Assembly (NCBI GenBank): GCA_964601355.1
Contig: CAZRNB010000030.1
Coordinates: forward strand, 1-26,662
DNA length: 26,662 bases
From: CAZRNB01 sp964601355
GTDB lineage: Bacteria; Planctomycetota; Phycisphaerae; Sedimentisphaerales; Anaerobacaceae
Direction of reading: 5' to 3'
The position numbers and the translations under genes were made by a program. The notes below the pieces were generated by a model. The model was given only the letters and a program-made list of their open reading frames with translations. It had not been told where the DNA came from and did no database searches. This document shows, in pieces, positions 15,136 through 22,711 of the stretch (positions are counted from its first letter, which is position 1; every line of letters starts with the position of its first letter).

Positions 15136-16587
15136 TCAAACGGTGTATGTCGTTGAGGCGGTAGTGCCGCCGTGGCCGGTCCAGTTCGTATGGAAGAATT
15201 CACCTCGCGGCTTATCAATCCGTTCGTAAGTATGTGCGCCGAAATAGTCCCGCTGGGCCTGCAATAAATTAGCCGGCAGGCGGGCACTGCGATAGCCGTC
15301 ATAATATGCAAGGGCCGAGCTCATGGCAGGTATAGGAATGCCGAGTTTGGCTGCCGTGCTGACGACGCGCCGCCAGGAAGCCTGGCCTTTTTGAACGGCC
15401 CGTTTGAAGAACGGGTCAAGCAGTAAATTCTCCAGAGCAGGATTTTTATCGAAGGCTTCTTTTATCTTGGAGAGGAACACCGAGCGAATAATGCAGCCGC
15501 CCCGCCAGATTGAGGCGATGCCGCCATAATTAAGATTCCAGTTATGCTCTTTGGCGGCGGCCCGCATCAGTTGGTAGCCCTGGGCATAGCTGACAATCTT
15601 GGAAGCGTATAATGCCTTTCTTAAGTCTTCGATGAATTTGCTCCTGTCGCCTCTAAATTTTGCTTTTGGTCCCTTAAGCACCTTCGATGCCGCGACGCGT
15701 TCTTCTTTTATAGCCGAAAGGCAGCGAGCAAAGACTGCCTCACCGATGAGCGTCAGGGGCTGGCCGAGATTCAGTGCCTCAATGACGGTCCACTTGCCGG
15801 TTCCCTTCTGGCCGGCGGTATCCAAGATAAGATCGATGACCGCGTTTCCTTCTTCGTCTTTGTAGGCAAGGATGTCACGGGTTATCTCAATAAGATATGA
15901 GCCAAGCTCAGCCTTGTTCCACTCGGCCAGACAATCGTGCATTTCCTGGTTGGTCATGCCCAGGCCGTCTCTCATCAATTGATACGTCTCGCAGATCATC
16001 TGCATATCGCCGTATTCGATGCCGTTGTGCGTCATCTTGACGAAGTGGCCTGCACCGTTTTCGCCCATCCATTCGCAGCACGGCTGGCCGTCTGGGGCTT
16101 TGGCTGCGATTTTTTGGAATATGGGTTTTATATGTTCCCAGGCCGCCGGCGAGCCGCCGGGCATAATTGATGGGCCTTTTAGTGCCCCTTCTTCACCGCC
16201 GGAGACGCCGGTGCCGATGTAGAGCTTGCGTTTGCTTTCGACGTACGCGGTTAGGCGGATGGTATCTGGGAAGTGCGAGTTGCCGCCGTCGATGATGATG
16301 TCACCATCTTCCATAGCCGGCAGAAGCTGCTCAATAAACTCATCAACGGGCTTACCGGCTTTTACCATCAGCATAATTTTGCGCGGCTTTTTGAGGCTGT
16401 CGATAAACTCTTCAATAGAGTGACATCCGATGATGTTTTTGCCTTTTGCCCGGCCGGTTATAAAATCATCCACTTTCGATATCGTGCGATTGTAGCAGGC
16501 TACCATAAAGCCCTTGCTTTCCATGTTCAGGATAAGGTTTTCTCCCATTACTGCCAGGCCAATCAGGCCAATATCTGCTTTTGACAT
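15136..16587 (-). CDS. gnd: 6-phosphogluconate dehydrogenase, decarboxylating
   Basis: The 483-residue enzyme oxidises 6-phosphogluconate to ribulose 5-phosphate and CO2 with NAD(P)+. It has the Rossmann start IGLIGLAVMGENLILNM, IIIDGGNSHFPDT, TGVSGGEEGALKGPSIMPGG, the catalytic HFVKMTHNGIEYGDMQ, and the C-terminal substrate tail RDYFGAHTYERID. Length fits the long (about 470-480) form. AAGGAG lies 9 bases before the ATG. The upstream helical-repeat gene overlaps its start by 25 bases, implying translational coupling. Within this block it follows the LarA-like gene, consistent with a sugar-acid pathway. Confidence 0.96.
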   Translation of the reverse strand: MSKADIGLIGLAVMGENLILNMESKGFMVACYNRTISKVDDFITGRAKGKNIIGCHSIEEFIDSLKKPRKIMLMVKAGKPVDEFIEQLLPAMEDGDIIIDGGNSHFPDTIRLTAYVESKRKLYIGTGVSGGEEGALKGPSIMPGGSPAAWEHIKPIFQKIAAKAPDGQPCCEWMGENGAGHFVKMTHNGIEYGDMQMICETYQLMRDGLGMTNQEMHDCLAEWNKAELGSYLIEITRDILAYKDEEGNAVIDLILDTAGQKGTGKWTVIEALNLGQPLTLIGEAVFARCLSAIKEERVAASKVLKGPKAKFRGDRSKFIEDLRKALYASKIVSYAQGYQLMRAAAKEHNWNLNYGGIASIWRGGCIIRSVFLSKIKEAFDKNPALENLLLDPFFKRAVQKGQASWRRVVSTAAKLGIPIPAMSSALAYYDGYRSARLPANLLQAQRDYFGAHTYERIDKPRGEFFHTNWTGHGGTTASTTYTV

Positions 16588-17246
16588 TTTGTGGTACTCC
16601 TTCTGTGATTGTTCGCTTTGTCTGTTAATTTGTTCAGCCGTTCTATGAAATCTTTTGCTATCTTTTTAGTTCGGGGACTTTTGCTTTTCAATTGTTTCTT
16701 AACAAATTCTATTATTTTCTTCTTATTTTTGGCTTCTTCAAAATACTCTTTGAATGATTCAATAATATAACCTTTTACTAATTCCCTGCGTTCCGGGTCA
16801 TGGTGTGTTTTATCTATGCCAAATAATCTATTTGTTATCCTGGTCTGGAGTTTTGGCTTGGCCTTGGCAACTTTCCCGGAGGCACCTGCAAGGTATGCCG
16901 CTGTTATAAAGCTTTTGTCATCAAGCAGCCCGTAAAACCGGTCGAACATTTTCTCAAATTTGCCTCTTGTATCGACTTTGGTCAGATTTGCTAAAATATG
17001 GATCGCACTTAGCTTGTGGTAAGTATTATCGCTTTCCAGAAATTGGGCAAAATAGTCCCATTGAGGGTATAAGATTCTTGGATGTTCTTGACTTATTAAA
17101 CATAGAACTTTGTGGCTGTTATATCTGATCGTTTCTTCCTTTGACCAGAGCTTTTCCAGCAGTTCTGCCAGAAGGCCTTTGTCCTGTAATGCTTTCTCGG
17201 CCAAACGTTCAATATTGATAGGTTTTTTACTCAGGTCGTCTGACAT
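16563..17246 (-). CDS. Helical-repeat (HEAT/ARM-like) protein of unknown function
   Basis: The 227-residue protein is almost entirely alpha-helical by sequence, with helix-pair repeats of about 35-40 residues (ETIRYNSHKVLCLISQEHP, YHKLSAIHILANLTKVD, DDKSFITAAYLAGASGKVAKAKP). The C-terminal half is very Lys-rich. This resembles HEAT-like solenoids, usually protein- or nucleic-acid-binding scaffolds; no catalytic motif is seen. The start has only a weak purine stretch upstream. Its last 25 bases overlap the start of gnd, so the C-terminal tail (CQKQILA) is constrained by the gnd start. Its role next to gnd is unknown. Confidence 0.75.
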   Translation of the reverse strand: MSDDLSKKPINIERLAEKALQDKGLLAELLEKLWSKEETIRYNSHKVLCLISQEHPRILYPQWDYFAQFLESDNTYHKLSAIHILANLTKVDTRGKFEKMFDRFYGLLDDKSFITAAYLAGASGKVAKAKPKLQTRITNRLFGIDKTHHDPERRELVKGYIIESFKEYFEEAKNKKKIIEFVKKQLKSKSPRTKKIAKDFIERLNKLTDKANNHRRSTTKCQKQILA

Positions 17247-17302
17247 TATGTTATATTTTCTCTTTTGCAGGCTATTACTCTGTCACATCTTGAATGATGG
17301 AT

Positions 17303-17380
17303 GTCATTGCGAACGAAGTGAAGCAATCTCATCTTTTCGGTCAATTGAGATTGCCACGGCCTTTCAGGCCTCGCAATGAC
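17303..17380. repeat. Complete dispersed inverted-repeat element (78 bp)
   Basis: Perfect 10-base ends GTCATTGCGA (17303-17312) and TCGCAATGAC (17371-17380) enclose inner arms GCAATCTCA (17323-17331) and TGAGATTGC (17346-17354). There is no coding capacity, so it is MITE-like. It lies between the LarA-like gene and the helical-repeat gene. Related copies are at 1-25 and 26352-26441. Confidence 0.85.
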
Positions 17381-17422
17381 GGAAATATTACCATTTTTTG
17401 ATCGCATAAAGCACTTTTTTGA

Positions 17423-18700
17423 TTATTCTTTAGGGACAGTAGGGATAAATCCATTCGATAATCTATATAATGTTTCGCCAGCGTGGTGAACAGCTAAAAT
17501 TCCTTCATCCTCTCTATTTTCGTAGTAGGCTATGTTTATATCAGCAGGATTCATATAGCCGAGGTTCACTTTTTTGCAGCGTTCTTTGCCGATACCGGTT
17601 GCGAGAACCACGTTAATCCGAGGCTTTTCAACGCCGTTGTAATAAGTGCCGATGCCTTTAACGTGCGTGGAATGTGCCAACGACGACCTCGGAATATCTT
17701 TAAATTTTTCCATCTGCTTGAGGAAATAATCCCGCGTATGATAGCCGATTTTATCTAAGATTTTGCCGTGTGTATATGATATTTCCGTTATGTGCGGGGC
17801 ATATATAATCAGCGTCGCACCGTCAGCGGCTACCGGCTCGAGCTTATACATAGCCTTGCCGGCCGTCCAAATATCATCGTACATCTCTGGTGCGATGGCG
17901 AGAATGGTTTTATATGGCTTATCTTTATAAACGATATGAATGTCTTTAGATAAATCCGCGGCCTTTTCCCATGCCTGAATGCAATCGCCAATAAATATTC
18001 CCTTTAGCTTATTTTCTACGGCGACGATGGCAAATAATTTTCGCGGTATTTTTATAAACGAAGCGGCTTTTTCGACTACCTGGCGGGTTGGCGTCCACTT
18101 ATTGCCGTTTATAACGGGATTTGTAATAACGGCGCCGAGCCAGTGAAAGAAGTTTATGATTTTCTCCCCGGCAATTCCAGGAAAGATATATTTATGTCCC
18201 CCGGAAAAGCCAACCACCTCGTGCGGAAACACCGGCCCTAATATGAAAAATTCATCATATTCAAAAATCGATTTATTGATTGCTACATCGACTTCTTCGC
18301 GAAATAGGCCATCGCTTATTTGCTCGATTTCGTCAGCGGTGATTGTGCCGATGGATTTAAAAGTTCTGCGGTCCTGCCAATCGTGATTGAAGAATTTCAC
18401 GCGTGCGTATGTTCTGCGTCGTTCATTGAGCGTTATATCCAGCCTTTTACAGATTTGTTCCTCGGTCAGTGGCGGATGTGTCCCCAGCGCAATAAGGCAG
18501 TCAATGGCCTTTGCCTTTTGCTCAAGAAACTCATATATAATTTTGAAAATCGCTCCTATCGGGCCGGAGCGAGTGTTGTCCGGGATTATTAGTAGAATTT
18601 TTTTGCCGGTATAGTCGTTCTGCGCAAAGAACTGCCCAATTGCTTCGCGAGCTTCATCATTCGAGACACTACTATTTTTGTTTTGTCTTTCTATCACCAT
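17423..18700 (-). CDS. LarA-family nickel-pincer racemase/epimerase (DUF2088)
   Basis: The 425-residue protein belongs to the lactate racemase superfamily. Residues matching the L. plantarum LarA site are all present: Asp41 and Arg44 (PDNTRSGP), His75 (GTHPPLT), His160 and Lys170 in FPHEVVGFSGGHK, and His186. Spacings between the last three equal those of His174, Lys184 and His200, that is the catalytic His, the lysine holding the nickel-pincer cofactor and a nickel ligand. Family members racemise lactate, malate and other 2-hydroxyacids, and some epimerise gluconate at C2. Substrate cannot be read off the sequence. The neighbouring mannonate-forming reductase and 6-phosphogluconate dehydrogenase point to a sugar acid (inference). 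No larB/C/E genes for cofactor synthesis are in the window. The start at 18700 has a poor ribosome site. Confidence 0.9.
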   Translation of the reverse strand: MVIERQNKNSSVSNDEAREAIGQFFAQNDYTGKKILLIIPDNTRSGPIGAIFKIIYEFLEQKAKAIDCLIALGTHPPLTEEQICKRLDITLNERRRTYARVKFFNHDWQDRRTFKSIGTITADEIEQISDGLFREEVDVAINKSIFEYDEFFILGPVFPHEVVGFSGGHKYIFPGIAGEKIINFFHWLGAVITNPVINGNKWTPTRQVVEKAASFIKIPRKLFAIVAVENKLKGIFIGDCIQAWEKAADLSKDIHIVYKDKPYKTILAIAPEMYDDIWTAGKAMYKLEPVAADGATLIIYAPHITEISYTHGKILDKIGYHTRDYFLKQMEKFKDIPRSSLAHSTHVKGIGTYYNGVEKPRINVVLATGIGKERCKKVNLGYMNPADINIAYYENREDEGILAVHHAGETLYRLSNGFIPTVPKE

Positions 18701-18716
18701 CTATTCATCATCACTT

Positions 18717-18747
18717 GCTACTCTGCGAAGTAGCTTCGCTACGTAGC
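18717..18747. repeat. GTAGC/GCTAC palindrome cluster holding the HAD stop codon
   Basis: GCTAC (18717), GTAGC (18730), TTC, GCTAC (18738) and GTAGC (18743) form alternative small hairpins, one with the 3-base loop TTC. The stop codon and last codons of the HAD gene (minus strand, 18739) lie within it, and it separates that gene from the LarA-like gene. Confidence 0.55.
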
Positions 18748-19659
18748 ACGAGTCTTCCAGGGCGGCGTTTCAGGCAAACAAGCGTTGAATTCCGCGATCA
18801 GTTTTTCTTCATATTTGCCGGCGTATCTGCCTTTAATGAATCTGTCAAAAGCCTCATCGTAAAATCGCTTCCAGGACTGGTCCTCATCACCCGGATTTAT
18901 CGGATAAAACAGTGCATTATTTGCCCTCGCGGCTTTCATATCGCCAGGCGCGTCACCAATCATCAAAACGTGGTCTTTTTCGTATCTGTCCTTAGTAGCA
19001 TACTCAAGATGCTGGGCCTTTGTTCCCATCTCCTGCCCAGCTATAACTTGTACGTACCTGGCGATGTCGTGTTCTTCCCACTCGCGTATAAGAGCGGCGC
19101 CCGGCGTGGCTGAGACAACAATTACGTCAGCTAAAGGTTTTATTTTTTCCAGACTCTCCCGCACATACGGGAAAGGCGGCATCTTTTTTACGATTTCCTC
19201 AATCGCCCAGTTGACCTTCTCGCTCCATTGTAGTACAAGCTCCAGCTCTTTTTTGGCCTGCGTGTCTTTAGCTTCTTTGATTGCTTTTTTAAGACCTTCG
19301 TTACTCAGCACACTTTTCGGGTCATCGACCCAGGCAAAATAGTGCGGAAACTGTGGAACCTTAAATTTTCTGGACTTGACCATTGGATGCGAGGGCAAAA
19401 GGTCCGCCAGGATTAGCTTAATTGTTTTATGCCGATTGGCTCCACGGGTCTTAGAAAAAAGGTCGGCAAAATCCTTGCATTCCCGTGCAGCTTGGGCCAC
19501 CGGCTGCAGGCTGAAGTAACCAATCATCCACGGACAGAAACACTCTCGCTGCTTAATTCCCATCGTATCGAAGGCGCAGCCGTCCGAATCGATGCCGACA
19601 AAAAATTTATACTTCGGCTTAAATTCCTTCAAAGACCTTGCTGGGTCAACATCAGCCAT
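18739..19659 (-). CDS. HAD-superfamily hydrolase (probable phosphatase)
   Basis: The 306-residue protein carries HAD motif I GIDSDGCAFDT (nucleophile Asp24 and Asp26), motif II VVSATP and motif IV MIGDAPGDMKAA. A helical cap of roughly 110 residues lies between motifs I and II. This pattern fits a metal-dependent phosphatase acting on a small phosphorylated metabolite. The substrate is unknown; it should not be called phosphoglycolate phosphatase on this evidence. TTAGGAG lies 6 bases before the ATG. The LarA-like gene starts 38 bases downstream, so the two are probably cotranscribed and may share a pathway. The final residues (TRAT) are encoded by a palindromic repeat. Confidence 0.85.
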   Translation of the reverse strand: MADVDPARSLKEFKPKYKFFVGIDSDGCAFDTMGIKQRECFCPWMIGYFSLQPVAQAARECKDFADLFSKTRGANRHKTIKLILADLLPSHPMVKSRKFKVPQFPHYFAWVDDPKSVLSNEGLKKAIKEAKDTQAKKELELVLQWSEKVNWAIEEIVKKMPPFPYVRESLEKIKPLADVIVVSATPGAALIREWEEHDIARYVQVIAGQEMGTKAQHLEYATKDRYEKDHVLMIGDAPGDMKAARANNALFYPINPGDEDQSWKRFYDEAFDRFIKGRYAGKYEEKLIAEFNACLPETPPWKTRAT

Positions 19660-19689
19660 TTTATTCTCCTAATCTATTATCAATATCTC

Positions 19690-20145
19690 TTATTTTAGAA
19701 TGTAAATCATTGCAAGTAAGGCTATAATGACTTGTGGAATTGTTCCTATGAAAAAGGAAACATGTCGATGACAAGATATCTCAAACTTCTTAATTAATGT
19801 CGGACGGCAATTGATATTAAATTTCCAGTCTAGAAATGTTAGGAGTTCTGGCAGCCAACCAAAGAATGCCCCGGTAACCATTATTAGATTTGAGTTATTT
19901 TTAAAATAAATAAGATAACTAAGCAAACCTATGCCTATTAATGGCTCCAGAGCTTTCAGGAGAAGATCTTTTTTGTTAGCCCCCCGTAATCCCTTTTCTT
20001 TGAATGACTTAACGGGCTTGGGGTTGTAATGTGGTATCGCATCAAGTAGATAATGAGAAATTATAGCAACTGGTATAGCAACATACACTTTTCCTATTGC
20101 TTTACCAATAGCGGCTCCTACAAGTAAATGGACACTTGTTACCAT
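19690..20145 (-). CDS. Small membrane protein, YdjM/DUF457-like (metal-dependent hydrolase-type)
   Basis: The 151-residue protein has three or four hydrophobic segments and the pattern HLLVGAAIGKAIGK...HYLLDAIPHYN. These His/Asp positions recall the membrane-bound putative metal-dependent hydrolases of the YdjM/DUF457 type. Activity for that family is not established. GGGA precedes the ATG by about 8 bases. Its DNA is more AT-rich than that of the metabolic genes on both sides, as is the next gene upstream. The two may be an insertion into the sugar cluster. Confidence 0.6.
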   Translation of the reverse strand: MVTSVHLLVGAAIGKAIGKVYVAIPVAIISHYLLDAIPHYNPKPVKSFKEKGLRGANKKDLLLKALEPLIGIGLLSYLIYFKNNSNLIMVTGAFFGWLPELLTFLDWKFNINCRPTLIKKFEISCHRHVSFFIGTIPQVIIALLAMIYILK

Positions 20146-20441
20146 AAATTATTCCCTGCCAGTATAATTTTTAAATTACCCCAAAATTTTCCTAATATAT
20201 TAATAATAGGAATCTTTAATCACAAAAATTCGCAGTCTTTTATCATAAGATGCATTATAATCAATTTCCTAAATTCGTCTCAGGTTTTTTCTTTTTCAGA
20301 TTTTTATTTTAAAAAAATAGTTAGCCAATCCAATGCCAAGGAAGAATCACCTTATTCAAAAGTAACCACTCTTTTTTAAAAAATTTATTTAATAATACCT
20401 GAATCAATCTTAAAGAGTAAATCATATAGATTTTTGAAAGG
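20146..20441. other. AT-rich gap without gene
   Basis: Nearly 300 bases between two minus-strand membrane-protein genes. Only short, low-complexity frames are present; I see no strong hairpin, tRNA or repeat family here. Confidence 0.5.
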
Positions 20442-21677
20442 TTAGCAAAATCGCTTAAGTATGACAGCGATTGCTTTGACAATGAGTGCACTGGCAAGCG
20501 CAATCGTAAGCTGCATACCAAAAACTCGCAGAACTTTTTGACTATACGGCCAAAGAGAAACAGCCTCAATGCGTTCGAGGTGCTCTTCCAAATCTTTTAA
20601 TTTCCTCTTATCTTCTTCAGAGGGTATTCGTGCTCCTAGTTCATTCTGAAGTTTTTTCAATTTATGTTCAAAATAATCATATAATACCTTCTTTTCCCTT
20701 ATTATTGAACTTCTGACTATTACGGCTGGCCCAAAGAAAACGATAGGCGCCAGAAGAAGGAAAAAAGTGAGTGTAACACAAGTTTGAAAGTTAAATAAGG
20801 ATTGTCCCTGATATACCGTACGTGCGGCCATAGCCACGATTATAGTAACTGCGATGCATGTAACAATCCATACTGAACTAAGACAGAAAGACCCGATGGG
20901 CGCTAGACCACCACATCTATGATGGTCTAAAATATTAAGATTCAATTTGCAATTTGAAAAAGTTTTTCGCAAGAATAAAATATTATAAAACATCTTTCGC
21001 GTTGTCAGTGCTAGACTGCTAATCAGTACTGCACAAGCAATTGTAAAATACATCTTTGATGCCGTTGGTTGCCCATCAATCAGCCCCCAACTGTTTTCAT
21101 TCAGCCCACGGTTCTGATGTTCTTGGAACGAATAGGTTACAAAGAAGACAATGATGAAAGTCCAAGTAGTAAGAGACCAGTTTTCAAATACTCGACGATT
21201 CCGATATGGTATTCGTAGATACTTAATTATGGGATTCTTGCCCTTTTGTAGTATGTTGATTGCTTTTGGCAATGCCCTTAAATAGCGTAGGACAAGAATC
21301 AAACCCATAGGAATCACTACGAACCAGCATAGCCAGAAACCCGGCTTATAACTAAGACACCCCTTCAATGATTCGTTGGGAAAGAATGTGCCCTCAAACA
21401 CAGATAGAGCAACAACTATTCCTCCACCGCATGCTGTCACCACAATATACTGTCCCATAAGTCCCCAAGGAATACGTGACAGAACAAAAAGAAGGGGGTC
21501 ATTTTGCACAACGTATGTTTCTACACTTTCACTACCAAGATCATATTTATCCGCACTTACCAGTTCTTTTTCCATAGATTTTTGTTTACGTGGCTGAAGT
21601 AGAGGAAGAAAAGTGAGAAGCAAGACCATTAGAGATCCCAGAATTATTATTCCTAATAATAAGATAGATGTGTTCAT
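20442..21677 (-). CDS. Multi-pass membrane protein of unknown function
   Basis: The 411-residue protein has about eight hydrophobic segments, near 4-26, 76-96, 114-133, 171-188, 210-227, 263-284, 297-322 and 388-405. A charged coiled-coil-like stretch (about 330-372, EHKLKKLQNELG...EDKRKLKDLEEHLERIE) lies before the last helix. No family recognised. Cysteines and aromatic loops (WSLTTWTF, WLCWFVV) are frequent but form no known motif. The ribosome site is weak and composition is AT-rich compared with the neighbouring SDR and HAD genes, which suggests a separate history. Antisense frames in the region look like shadows. Confidence 0.7.
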   Translation of the reverse strand: MNTSILLLGIIILGSLMVLLLTFLPLLQPRKQKSMEKELVSADKYDLGSESVETYVVQNDPLLFVLSRIPWGLMGQYIVVTACGGGIVVALSVFEGTFFPNESLKGCLSYKPGFWLCWFVVIPMGLILVLRYLRALPKAINILQKGKNPIIKYLRIPYRNRRVFENWSLTTWTFIIVFFVTYSFQEHQNRGLNENSWGLIDGQPTASKMYFTIACAVLISSLALTTRKMFYNILFLRKTFSNCKLNLNILDHHRCGGLAPIGSFCLSSVWIVTCIAVTIIVAMAARTVYQGQSLFNFQTCVTLTFFLLLAPIVFFGPAVIVRSSIIREKKVLYDYFEHKLKKLQNELGARIPSEEDKRKLKDLEEHLERIEAVSLWPYSQKVLRVFGMQLTIALASALIVKAIAVILKRFC

Positions 21678-21830
21678 CTCTTATTTATTCATGTCGAATT
21701 ATCAGACTTCGATTTTACAAACAAATACTTTATGCGTTAATTCCTAAATGACTTTTCGCATCTTGCTTTACAGGTACAAAAGTCTTTATTTCTGCTGAAG
21801 ATATATTAACAATTATCATCAATTCATTTG

Positions 21831-22649
21831 TTATACCCCGCTAAAAGCCGAAAATCCACCATCGACAGGCACTACTATTCCGGTGACAAATTTTGCCGCA
21901 TCGCTTAATAGCCACATAACCGTTCCGATCAGGTCTTCCGGCTGGCCAAATCTGCCCATCGGCGTATGATTGATAATAGTCTTTCCACGGTCGGTCAGCT
22001 TGCCTGTTTTTTCATCGGTCAAAAGAAATCGGTTTTGCTCGGTCAGGAAAAACCCCGGCGCAATTGCATTGACGCGAATATCTTTTGAGTAATTCTGACA
22101 AACGTGCACCGCCAGCCATTGCGTAAAATTGCTCACGGCTGCCTTGGCGGCCGAATACGCGGGGATTTTTGTTAAGGGGCGAAAGGCATTCATACTGGAG
22201 ATATTCAGTATTACGCCTGCGCCTTTTTCAGCCATGTCTCTGGCAAAGACCTGCGTTGGAAGCAGCGTGCCGATAAAGTTCAGATCGAAGACAAACCGGA
22301 TTGCTTCGCTCGGCAAATCGAAAAAAGAAAGTTCCGGCGAGGTGGTGGCATCTTTTTTGTTGCCGCCGGCGCCGTTAATAAGCACGTCCACCGGACCAAG
22401 CTCGGCCACAATTTTTTCTTTGGCATCCTGTAGAGTCTTTTTATCAAGCACATTGCATTTAACGGCGATGGCCCAACCCTTTTTAGATTTGATTTCATCG
22501 GCAACTTTTTTTGCAGCATCTTCGATCAAGTCAAGCACGGCGATTTTAGCACCGGCCTGGCCGAGCGCTTTGGCCATTGTGCTGCACAAGACTCCGCCTG
22601 CACCTGTAATGACGATAACCTTACCTTTGATGTCAAACAGATCGTTCAT
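21831..22649 (-). CDS. uxuB: SDR-family D-mannonate oxidoreductase (fructuronate reductase)
   Basis: The 272-residue short-chain dehydrogenase closely resembles the SDR-type fructuronate reductase of Bacillus (YjmF/UxuB). It has the glycine-rich VITGAGGVLCSTMAKAL, LINGAGGNKKDATT, FVFDLNFIGTLLPTQVFARDM, the catalytic ISSMNAF and YSAAK, and a C-terminal DGGFSAFSGV. It would reduce D-fructuronate to D-mannonate with NAD(P)H, the step after UxaC. The ATG at 22649 has AAGGA at a 9-base spacing; the ATG at 22655 is only 3 bases from it. A longer frame beginning at a TTG reads through a hairpin repeat and is rejected. It follows the phosphofructokinase gene by about 60 bases, largely filled by that repeat. 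Confidence 0.88.
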   Translation of the reverse strand: MNDLFDIKGKVIVITGAGGVLCSTMAKALGQAGAKIAVLDLIEDAAKKVADEIKSKKGWAIAVKCNVLDKKTLQDAKEKIVAELGPVDVLINGAGGNKKDATTSPELSFFDLPSEAIRFVFDLNFIGTLLPTQVFARDMAEKGAGVILNISSMNAFRPLTKIPAYSAAKAAVSNFTQWLAVHVCQNYSKDIRVNAIAPGFFLTEQNRFLLTDEKTGKLTDRGKTIINHTPMGRFGQPEDLIGTVMWLLSDAAKFVTGIVVPVDGGFSAFSGV

Positions 22650-22674
22650 TTTCATTGGTCCTTTTAGGAATAAA

Positions 22675-22700
22675 CCGTCGCCGTGCCGGCGACGGCTAAA
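22675..22700 (-). repeat. TTTAG-hairpin element, copy G
   Basis: On the minus strand: TTTAG, stem CCGTCGCCG, loop GCA, stem CGGCGACGG, a perfect 9-bp stem. It fills the gap between the phosphofructokinase and SDR genes. The stem matches copy B at 10722 on the other strand, apart from one added pair and the loop. Confidence 0.85.
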
Positions 22701-22711
22701 CAATGGATTTA

